From assembly GCF_014203835.1 (NCBI RefSeq), contig NZ_JACHJW010000001.1, forward strand, positions 2,988,501-3,052,500: 64,000 nucleotides of DNA, read 5' to 3'. The position numbers were made by a program, and so were the translations under genes. The notes beneath the pieces were generated by a model. That model made no database searches. It saw nothing but the letters and a program-made list of their open reading frames with translations, and was not told where the DNA came from. Source of the stretch: Micromonospora polyrhachis. Lineage in GTDB: Bacteria; Actinomycetota; Actinomycetes; Mycobacteriales; Micromonosporaceae. This document shows, piece after piece, positions 17,662 to 28,000 of the stretch (within the stretch, counting starts at the first letter, position 1; each line of letters starts with the position of its first letter).

Positions 17662-17685
17662 TCGTGCCGTGTCGGGTCCGCTCGA

Positions 17686-18333
17686 TCAGTCCATTCCTTC
17701 GATCCACCATTCCGGTTCGTCGATCCACGCGCCCCGGTCGGCACCGGCGTAGATCTGACCCACGTCGTTGAACACGCCCATCGCGGTGCCGACGAGGTGG
17801 ATGACGCCACCGACGCTCTGGAGCAGCTGGTGGTGGCCGGTAATGATTTCGGCGGTCTGTTCCGGGTTGGGGTCCTTCTCCAAATCGAAGTAATGGTAGG
17901 GACCGATCTCATTTGCGGGCCTGCCGGCGCCCGGCCGAACTTTTATCGGGTAGGCGTTCGGGGACCAGAAGATCCAGTCCTCATCTTTCATTACCCGGTC
18001 GCGCATCGCCTCGAAATCGGTGATCTGGGTTCCCACCTCGCCCATGATCGCCACCTGGTAATCATGGATCTCGCCGGGTGCGACCGCGAAACTCGCCTCG
18101 TCTGGCCTGAGCGGATCCGGCGGCGGATCGCCCTCTTTATCCGGCTTGGGTGGCTCTGGTGGCAGGGGATAGCCGTCCTTGTCGACCGGCTCTCCCTCGT
18201 CGTTGACCCAGCCGCCGTTGCCGTCGGACTCCGGCTTCTCCGGAGGTACGGAGAAGTTCTCCTGCTCGCCGTTGAGGTCCTTCGAGGTCCACTCGACCGT
18301 GAGATCGACAAGATCTTGCCCATCGGCTGCCAT
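17686..18333 (-). CDS. ESX-like helical protein with Pro-rich segment, copy 2
   Basis: 215 residues from the ATG equivalent to that of copy 1. The first 120 residues and the last 65 are almost identical to copy 1; the segment following WIFW (residues about 130-150) differs, so the copies have diverged mainly there. Divergently transcribed with the gene at 18567. Both have the PG-[EK]-[IV]-HD signature starting their helical part, which suggests a divergent pair making a heterodimer; this is inference. Confidence 0.75.
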   Translation of the reverse strand: MAADGQDLVDLTVEWTSKDLNGEQENFSVPPEKPESDGNGGWVNDEGEPVDKDGYPLPPEPPKPDKEGDPPPDPLRPDEASFAVAPGEIHDYQVAIMGEVGTQITDFEAMRDRVMKDEDWIFWSPNAYPIKVRPGAGRPANEIGPYHYFDLEKDPNPEQTAEIITGHHQLLQSVGGVIHLVGTAMGVFNDVGQIYAGADRGAWIDEPEWWIEGMD

Positions 18334-18566
18334 AAGTGCACTGTCGTGCCACTTCGATCGCCGGCGCAAGGTCCCTCTCCCTCTCATGGGGCCTCTTGGG
18401 GCCTCTTGGGGCGGTCCTGCGTCGCCCGGCCGGACGAAGGGCGCGTCCTGGCACACGTCCCTATTGGGGCGACTGGTTGGGCACGAACGGGGACTGGGGC
18501 GCTGCCGGACGTGGCGGCTAGCGTCAAAATCAGGTCCAGACTGGGACAACGGGTCAAGGAGCGATG

Positions 18567-19064
18567 ATGGGCAGCGACTTTTCATCGAATGCGCCCGCCG
18601 TCTACCACGATGCGACCGTGCAGATCTTCATGGACCCCGGCAAGGTGCACGACATCGCCCACGGGGACCTGCTGCACTACCTCGGCATGATCAAGGACAG
18701 TTGGAAGAAGATCGCGGACACGCTGGAGGATCTGAAGCTCGGATGGGCTGGTGAATCCGCCGAGGCCGCCCAGGCATTCTCCGAGCGGCTGATAAACGTG
18801 CAGGCCGATGTGTTCGGGGTGTCCGAGGAGGAAGGCGACCGGGCCAAGGCCGGCATCCTGGATTTGCTTCGCTACGGCGCGGTACACGCGGCTGCCAACT
18901 TCGGTGCCGCCGAAGGAAATGCCACGGAGTACCTCAATAAATTCGCCGCTGCGCTTGAGGAAAAGGTGGAGGAGGGCGAGGACGTGCCTCAACCGGAGTC
19001 CAACCCCAACGGCCCCGTCTCGATCGAATACGGAACAGCTCTCGTGAAACCGCCGAGCGACTAG
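18567..19064 (+). CDS. WXG/ESX-like protein, 165 residues
   Basis: The ATG is chosen by analogy with the 17265 gene (AAGGAG five bases upstream); an ATG one codon earlier is possible. After a 25-residue leader, the helical part begins MDPGKVHDIAHG and contains LKLGWAGESAEAAQAF, a W-A-G turn of the WXG family. It is longer than a canonical WXG100 protein (C-terminal acidic tail EEKVEEGEDVPQPE). It ends 6 bases before the 3925-residue giant, so it is well placed to be that protein's secretion partner or chaperone, as small Esx proteins are for CpnT-like toxins. Confidence 0.85.
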   Translation: MGSDFSSNAPAVYHDATVQIFMDPGKVHDIAHGDLLHYLGMIKDSWKKIADTLEDLKLGWAGESAEAAQAFSERLINVQADVFGVSEEEGDRAKAGILDLLRYGAVHAAANFGAAEGNATEYLNKFAAALEEKVEEGEDVPQPESNPNGPVSIEYGTALVKPPSD

Positions 19065-19070
19065 CACCCG

Positions 19071-22000
19071 ATGTCGATCAATCCCGATCCGGCAAAAATC
19101 CGCGCGCTTGCCACGGAATGGCGTAACCAGGCGGACCGACTGAAGACCCTGCGCCAAAAGCTGGCCACCGACTTCAACGCGATGACAAAGTGGCGCGGTG
19201 CGGGGCAGGTGGCCGGCGCCCGGGTCATCACGGCCACGGCACAGAAGGTCGCCGACATGGAAGGCGCCTGCCGAAAGTGGGCCGACAATCTTGACGAAAT
19301 GGCCAAAAAGGTCGAGGAGAAGATTGAGAAAGAGCGAATCGCGAGCATCGTCGCGATCTTCACTGGGATCTTCAGCATCCTGCTGATCCCGCTCTCCTTC
19401 GTACTCGGACCGCTTCTGGGCAGCCTCGCCGGCCTTCTGGTCGGCTTGGCGAACCTCGGCCGGGTGGCGTCCTACGTCGCCAACCTGGTGTTGGACCTGG
19501 CATTGGGCATCCTCGTCTACGGCACCCTCCAGCTAGGTATCGAGATGGCGGGCGAGGCTATCGCCCACCTTTCCGTCACCGGCAGCGCCAGCTTCACGCC
19601 GTCGCCGTGGATGGCCCTCAACGTCGGGCTGGCCGCCCTGCTCGGCGGCCTCTTCTCGATCCGTACCTGGAAACTGCCCCCCAAGACCACCGGCAACAAC
19701 TCCACAGTCCTCGACGTCCCGGCTGTCGGTAACACCACGGTGCCGCAGCCGGAGGTCGGCGGCCTGCACGGTGCGCCACCGCCATCGTCGATGTCCGGCG
19801 GGCGAGTTAGATCGTCGTTCGACTCCACCATCGAAACCACCTCATCCGTCTCGAGGAGCGTCACCCCGCCCCGCAACATGCATACCGCCGACATCCCGTC
19901 AGTCACCTCGCCGCCGTTAACCGGGCGGCCGCCAATCGGTGGCTCGGGTCAGAATTTCGACGTCGGCGGTGGTTCACCGGCTGGTCGCGCCGCGCGCGCC
20001 CCGGATGTCGCGACGGGCGGCGACATCGTCAACGTCCCGACCGCGGTCAAGCCCACTCCGCCGGTTCGGCCCCCTGCCGAGATCCGTTCGGGCGGCACCG
20101 ATCCGGCTTTGGGCGGGCCGCGCGACATCACCCCTGAGCCGGGACGCCCGTTTCCGAACGGCAGCAAGCCGGGGGGCACTCCCCCGCTGCGGCTCGAGAC
20201 CAACCTCACGCATGTGAGCCCCGACCAGCTGCCAGGTGTCCCGCTCGGGGGCGGCAAGACGCCACAGGTAGAAGCCACGCCACCAACTCCCGTCCGCCCG
20301 GCAACCTCGCTGCAACATCCCGACACGACGGTGCTGCCCCAGACCGGCCGCAACGGTGTGGAACTGCCCCGGATGCAGGCCGACCAGATCACCGTCGGCG
20401 CTCCTCCCGCCTCGCCGAAGGCCGTCACGCCCCCCTCACGTCCCACCGAGATCACCCTGTCCCCGCAGGACGCTCCCCAGGTGCCCCACACCAAGGTCGG
20501 CGCGGAGGGAAAGCTGCCGTCCGTCCCGTCGAACTTTTTGAAGCCGCCGCCGAAGACGCCCGCGAACCTGCATACGCCGACACTGACCGCACCGGAGGCG
20601 GTGCCGGGTGGCGTCACCTCGCCGCACCTGACGACGGGCGGCGCTGCAAACCCGCCGTCAGTGCGGACGCCGACCGCGCTACAGGAAATGTCCGAAGTGA
20701 GCGGTGGACTACACCGCCCGGCCGGCACGGTTCGGAGTCCGGAGCCGCTGGGTACGGACATCAACGCAGGCAAGACACCGGTACGGTCAGAGCCGCTGTC
20801 GACCGGTCGGCCGGATCTGTCAACGGGCGGGATGTCACACCGTCCCGTGGCACCAGAGATGCGCAGTCCGACGGCGGAAATCCGTACACCAGGGCCCGAG
20901 GTGCGTGCCCCAGCGTCAGAAATCCGCACACCAGGGCCCGAGGTACGCACCCCAACGTCAGAGATCCGTACACCAGGGCCCGAGGTGCGTGCCCCAGCGT
21001 CAGAAATCCGCACACCAGGGCCCGAGGTACGCACCCCAGCGTCGGAAGTCCGGTCCCCTGCGGCTGATCTGCGGACACCCGGGAACCCAGATCGCACTCC
21101 CGCCCACCTCCAGCAGCGCGACCTGGGAAGCGAGGCGAGCACGCTCTCCCGTCGTCCGGTCACGCCGACCGAAAGCCCGCACACGACCGGCACCAATTCG
21201 GGCCGGACGACGCACAGCACACCACTGGAATCCGTAAACAGTCGGGCGGATCTGGCTGGTGCTGCCGGGCACGGTGGTACCGGTGGACGCGGCAGGCCAA
21301 GCGTCGAGCAACCGGCGACCGGCACCACCTCGCGAGACCTGACACCAGCGCCACCCGACAGCCCACCTGTCGGCACGACGGCGCGGGGCCGGGACGTACC
21401 GCCGACGGCGAACTTCGAGGCGGCCCGCGCCGCCCGCGCGGAACTCGACTCCGCTGTGCAGGCCGACGGTGGGGCTGCGGCGGGCAAGGGCAGCCGGGCA
21501 CTCACCCCGGCGGAGGCGGCCAAGGCGCTGCGCGAGGCACAGCGCAAGGCGCTGCTGGCCGAGTTCTGGCCGTCGGTCAAGGACGGCATCATCCGGCAGT
21601 TCCGTTGGACGGCCACCGAGTACGCCACGACGGGGCACAGTCAGTTGACCCGCTTCGCGAACCACTTTGCGGCGGAGGCTGGCGTCGCCAAGGAGCTTCC
21701 GGCGATCCGCAACCTGATCGACGAGAAGTTCGCAACCCTCGTTCAGGGGGAGATGTCCCAGGCCGTACGCACCGTCGCAGCCGACATCGCCACCCGCGCC
21801 GGAATGCCCACGGCACAGGTCGCGAAGCTGACCGGTGCTCTGGTCGCCACCGAGCGGCAGGCCCTGGCTCAGGCGTTGAAGGAGTTTCGGTCCGGTCTGC
21901 GTGACTTTCGCGCGGGGCGACCGGTCGGCGAGCGGCCCGTCATGGACGAGTCACTGCGTACCGCCGAGCAGAGTCGGCTTCTCCACCAGTCGGAGAAGGA

Positions 22001-25000
22001 CGCTGCCGCGTGGGCAAAACAGCGGGACAAGGAGTTCGGCAATCTCAGTAAGGAGATCGGCCGGCTCTACCAGCCGCTTCGGCGGCCCGCGCCGGTGGAC
22101 CAGCCCCGCTTGGCGCCGGAGCCGAAGTCCGGCCTGACCGGAGCCGCCCGCGACGCCCACTGGGCCGAGGTCCGCACCGCGCTGGACGACAGCCACCGGC
22201 TGAAGGTCGCCTCCGCCGCGACCGTCGAGAAGCTGCGCCCCAACGCCGTCGCCGACTTCGACAAGGCTGTCCAGAGGTCTGCGGAGATCGCCGGGATGTC
22301 GCGGTCACGACCCGGCAGCCAGCCGCGGCTGCCATCGCTGGAGTCGCTGCCGCCCGAGGCCACTGCCGAGTTGCGCATGGTGTTTCGGGACGCCGTGGAC
22401 GAGGCCTTCAACCGGATCTGGCGGCCGGTCATCGAGGCTGGCCTCGGATCGGGGAGCGCACGGTTCACGGCCACCGCCGCGCACTGGAAGTCGACGTACA
22501 ACGGCATGCAGTCCCGCCTTCAGGTCGAGGGGATGGTCTTCCACGAGCTGAAGCAGCTCGAGGACGAGGTACGGGCCGTCGCCTCGGCTGTTGGTCGGAA
22601 CCCGCGCGGGGCCGACATGACGGCCGTCCTGCAGGAGATCAGGTCCACGGTCCAAGCCGACATGACGGCGATGGTCAGGCAGGCAGACCTGATGAGCATC
22701 ACCCGAAACGTACGGACCGAGGGCATCGAGGACCTGGTCCGGCATCGGAAGTTCGCCCGGGGCGACTGGATCACGATGGTCGACCAGCACGTGTCGGGCG
22801 GATTCACCGTCCCGCGTCCGGCCGGGCCGGTACGCCCGACGTCGGGACCGGCCGATCCGGTACTCCCGGAGCCGGGGCCGACGACCGGTTTCCGCATGGC
22901 AGACAACTCGCCGCCCGCCGCGCCGACGCACCATCCCGATCTCACCAAACAGCGGAATGCCGCCGTGGAGTCGTTCGGCCGGCTCGACTCGAAGTCGCTC
23001 GCCCAGCTACCGGAACCCGTCGCGGGCCGGCTCACCACCGCGTACGTCCAGGAACGTCTGCTCGCGTTCGACCAGATCTTCCACGGCGGTCGGGGCGTGC
23101 AGTCCGGGGATGGGCTGGTCGGCCTCGCCCGCGGTGCCGACGTCCCGCCCACCGCCGCGCCCACTCGCCTCGACCAGTACGCCCGCTTGGACGAGGTGAT
23201 CACCGCCCACAACCTGGGGGCTGTCCGGGTGCCCTCCGGCATCGTCGTGCATTCCGGTGCCGCTGGAGACGGCCTGAGCAAACTGGTGAACGCCGCGCGG
23301 TCGTTCACGGAGATCCCCGGCCGCACCCGCGTGTTCCTCGGCCCGGGTGTCGAAGCGAACTTCCTCGCTGATGTGGGCTCCCGGGTCGGCCGCAACCTGG
23401 TGGTACACGCACCCCTCGTGGGTGAGTCGCAGTTGGCAGCCCTCGGTGAGCGAGTCGGACTCACCGGGGTCCTGCACGGACGCCCGGCCGCCGCCGACCT
23501 CGGTCGGGCCGTTCCGGTCGATCACGCCGGCCACCCGACCTTCCCGCACGCCGCCGTCGAATGGCACTCGCCGCGTCCCGGGTCCGCCTCCGGCACGTCG
23601 TACGACGGTCTCCCGGTCGGCCTGGAGCACTCCGGCCGGCCCGGTGCCGCCCGGCTCGCCGAAGGGTGGACGCTGGAGTGGCACAGCTGGGGTGTGTGGG
23701 CCCGGCCGCCCGACGTGTCCGCAGCCGACGCGTTGCCGATCCGCGCCGGTCAGCAGTCCGATGGTTCGACGATGGTGGTGGGCACGCCCGACGTCGTGGT
23801 GCCCCCCTCCGTGGCCGCCCAGGTGCGTGACCTGGCGCACGGGCTGCCAACCCCCGGCGGCTCCCCAGCGATCAGGTGGCTGAGTACCGAAGGACGCATA
23901 GGCGACGAGGTGGCTCGGCCGGGCCCAACCGCCGCCGAGTTCGCGGGACGCGGCCTGGATGAAAAGTACGCAGGCGCGCTGGACTTCGCCCGTACCCGTG
24001 ATCTGCTCCGTAAGCAGATGGTCGATGACATCGACCAGGCGGAGCCCTTCGACTTCCGCGTCTTTGGCTCCGAAGACGGGGCGGTGGCGGTACGGCAGGG
24101 GATCGAGTCCGACGTCGACAAGCTGGTCACGACGTATCTCGGCAAGGGCGGCGCCGAGGGGTGGCACGAGTTTCCGGACGTTGCCGGGTTCGTCACCCGG
24201 TATGCCGAGCTCCGCATCCAGATGGCGTTCCGCTTCGAGGCTCGCTCGCTGATGGACGAGTGGCTGCCTCGAACGCAGGCGAAGATCGACGAGGCGTTCG
24301 CCGGCAACCGGTGGGCGCAGAACTTCGAATCGCTGCTGGGCGCAGGCGGCAGGGCCGAGGTGGGGGCGCTGCGTAACGAATTCAGTACGCGGTTCAACGA
24401 AATGTTGAGGAAGTCCGCCGACGACGTCGCCCTGGATTTCTCGGCCGGTGCTGGTCAGGCGGGCCGCGACGGAAGCGCGTTCATCCGGGCCGTTGACGAA
24501 CGGCTGACGACGATGCTCCACTCCCTGCCCCAGCGCGTCGAGTACTTCATCTCCGGCAACCGGTCCATCCATTACGCAAGCGCCGCCGACGGTGTGCCGG
24601 CCAGTAACGAGGTGCGGACGGTTCTCGGCCAGCGAATCCGGCAGCAGCATGAGGAGTTGTTCGGTCGCGACGGCGAGCTGAGCATGGAGCGGTGGAAACC
24701 TGGGGCCGAGGACCCCGACGCTGCCTTCTCCGCGTACGTCGGTGACATGCTGACCCCGGACCAGGTTGGCCTCGTGATGAGCCGGTTCGATCAGGCACAC
24801 GTGGGGCTGCGTGCCGCCGACCCCGCGTTCGACCTGGCGGCAACGGAGTCGGCCGCGCGAATCGTGGTCGCGGCCACCGTCGTGACCCGGGTGGAGCAGA
24901 TGGTCGCGGACCGGGCGCTGGCCCGGCTGCGAGCCGGCCTGCCCGACGATCTCACTCCGCAGCAGGTCGCCGAGTTCCGCAACACCCTGATCGCCAGAGT

Positions 25001-28000
25001 CGACGCCGAACTGCGGACCGGAAACCGCAACGTGGCGCTTGCGGACATCGAAAACCCGCAGGCCTGGGGGGACGCCTGGCGATTGCGATTCGAGGAGTTG
25101 ACCGGTCCTCGGCTAGTTGAGGAGTTGAACCTGGCCGCCCAGCCGGACCGGGTCCGGCAAGCAGTCGGCTTGTTGGAACGCGACCTCCTCGACGACATCG
25201 AACTGAACGCCGCATTCACCCTCGGCGACACCGGTCGGGTCCTCGACGTGGCGACGACCAGGCTGACTCGGGCGTATGACGAACTGCAGGCCGCCGGCCT
25301 GACCCCGAGGGAGTTCGACGCGGAGTGGAACCAGATTGTCCGGAACACGCGGGCTGGCCTGGACGACTGGCTTGAAGGGGACTTCGATGCCCAGATAAGG
25401 ATGTCGCGCGCAGCGGACGACTTCCATCGGATCGAACGTGCCGACCTGACCGCGAACCGGTCCGCTCTCCCGCAGAAACAGCTGGACGATCTGGCTGCCG
25501 GCTACCGCGCCGACTACCTGGCCGAACATTCCGATCTGCCGCGACTGGGGAATCTACAGCGCTGGCTCGAGCACGAGCACCAGGCGGGCAACAAATTCTG
25601 GTCCTCGCTGCACGCGAGCCGGATTCAGGACCTGAACCGGCAACTGTCGGCGGAACTGGCCACCGTACGCAACCAGCTCGCGCCGGACCAGGACTCCTTG
25701 CCTCTCGTAACGGCGGCGAGCGCGAAGCTGGAGAGGGACTTTGCCAACGGCCTGCACACGGCGTCCCACGGTGCCGGTCGCGTCGATGGGGGATTCGTCA
25801 CCCGGGCGCAGAAGAACCTCACCGACTTCACTGCCTCGCTCGAGTCCCGGCTCACCATCCAGATGCTGGAGCTGCGTGCCAGCGCTACGGTCGACCGGTT
25901 CGTCACTCAGCGTCACTCGCAGCTGTCCTCGGCCGACCAGGTACAGCGTCTGGACAAGGTCGCCAACGACGTCAAGGCGGAGCTGAGCAGCCAGTTCCGC
26001 GCCACGCTCGGCCAGCAGACCACCAAGCTGCCGCCGTCGATGGGCAGGTCGGACCAGGAACTGCTGCTGACCGAGATCGGGCGCCAGGTCGACAAGAAGT
26101 TCGCCACCGCCCCCGCGGAGATACGCAAGCTCACCGGAGACCTACGCTCCCAGGTGACACGCTCGCTGGTGCACGATCCTGTTCCGGTACGCCAGGATGC
26201 CGGGTACGACGGTCACCGCCAGCGACTCGTCACCAAACTGAACGCGGCGCTGGATCAGGAAACGGCCCAGCTACAGCACCTGGATCCCAGCGATACGAGC
26301 ATTGCCGAACGAGTCAACGGATTCCGCGATGATCTGCTGGCCGACCTCGACGGCATGCACCAGAAGCAGTGGACCGTCGGCTGGGCGGCCCTCGATTGGC
26401 GATACACCGAGCTGATCGGTGGGCTCCAGGCTGACCTGCATCGTCGTGCCGTCTCCGCTAACGCCCTGCCGCAGATCGAGCGCACCGTCGACGATCACCT
26501 CGCGGAGGCGTACGGCCGTCTGGCGCTGACGGAAGCGACCAGGGCCGCGACGGAGGCTGCCGGGGCCGCGTTCCGCCAGGCCGTCATCGGCGACTTCCAG
26601 AAAATCCGTACGTCTCCGGGCCAGTCCATCGAGGACGCCGTCGAGAACTGGCGCAGCCGGTACGGCCAGCTGGCCGAAAAGCTGGACTCGTGGCTGACGG
26701 TTCGTGTGCTCCGCGATCGCATGGTCGCGCAGCCGGGTGTCGCCACGAACGTCGTCGACCAGGAGCTGAGCCGCTATCTCGACGTCTCCGGCCGGTCGGC
26801 ACTGCCGGTTTCGCTGGGTGTGGATGACCAGATCCAACTGGCCAAGCAGGTGACCGCCCGCCTCGACGCCAACCGCACCCCCAGCGTCAGCCAGACCCTC
26901 GACGCCAACCGCACCCCCAGCGTCAGCCAGACCCTCGACGCCAGCGGGACCCGCGACCTGGTGCGGAACATCGCCGCCGCGCCGGTGCCGGTCCGGCGCG
27001 GTGCCGGATTCGACGGCGAGCAGCAACAGCTCGCGCACCGCATCGATGTCGCGATCGCGGCGGCCGCCGACAAGCCCGGTCAGGGTGCGGCCGCAGCCGC
27101 CTTCAAGGCCCACCTCCTGGAGGAGTTCACCTCCGTCCACCGCCAGCGGTGGGACTTCGACCGAGGTTCATGGGAGCGGACGGTGCTGGAGCCGAGGCTG
27201 GCTGACGCCTCGGACGTGATCGCCGTGGAGTCGGCGCGCCTGGGGGCCTGGGCGAAGACCGAGCGGGCGATCACCGAGCGTTTGACGGAGGTGGCGGCAA
27301 CACTGTCCGGGCCGCGGCTGCAGGCTGCGGTCGACGCGTTCCGTGCGGCGGTACGGGAACAGTTCGCAGCGGACCATCCGACCTTCACCACGTTCGGCCC
27401 GGAGCAGGCACTGGCCTGGGAGTCGCGGGTGCCGGAGATGCTCACCGGGGTCCAGTCCTGGCTCGTCGTCCACCAGATGCATGCCGGGCTGGTCCTGGCG
27501 GACACGACGCTGCCGCAGGCCGACCGGCGGGCGTGGCTCGGACAACGTGAGGCAACCGACCGGAGGCTGCTGCGGTATCTCGATCTCAGCCGGCCGTCGT
27601 CGCTACCACCATCTATGGGGTTGGATGAGCAGCTCCGCCTGGCCGCAGAGGTCACCGGGAGGAAGCGGTACGGCGACACGCCAAGCTTCGAGCCGGTGCC
27701 GGTGTCGGAGCAGGCCGGGATCGTCGGTGATCGGGCCGATCTGGAGAGCCGCCTCGACGCGAGGGTCGCCGATCTGGTGGGACGGCGCGCGGACGTACCG
27801 ACGATCCACACCGACGCCGAGGCGCTCCGCACATCGGTCCTCGGTGATCTGGACGATCGGTACCGGTCGGCGTGGAACTTCAACCGCGCCGCCTGGCAGC
27901 AGCACCTCACCGGCCGACTGTCGGAGCGCAGCGTCGATGCCTGGATCGATGCGCGCCTGCTGCGGGCCGAGGAACTCGATCACCTGAGTGATCGGCTCGA

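Larger units (their letters stand above)
16124..18709. repeat. Tandem duplication of about 1.3 kb (two units)
   Basis: Unit 1 is 16124-17407 (1284 bp) and unit 2 is 17408-18709 (1302 bp). Each contains the 3' part of a WXG100 gene or its replacement, the hairpin, a minus-strand ESX-like gene and the 5' part of a plus-strand gene. Units start at GATCGCGGACAC, which also occurs at 18710. The units have since diverged in the minus-strand genes and in the divergent promoter regions. Confidence 0.85.
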
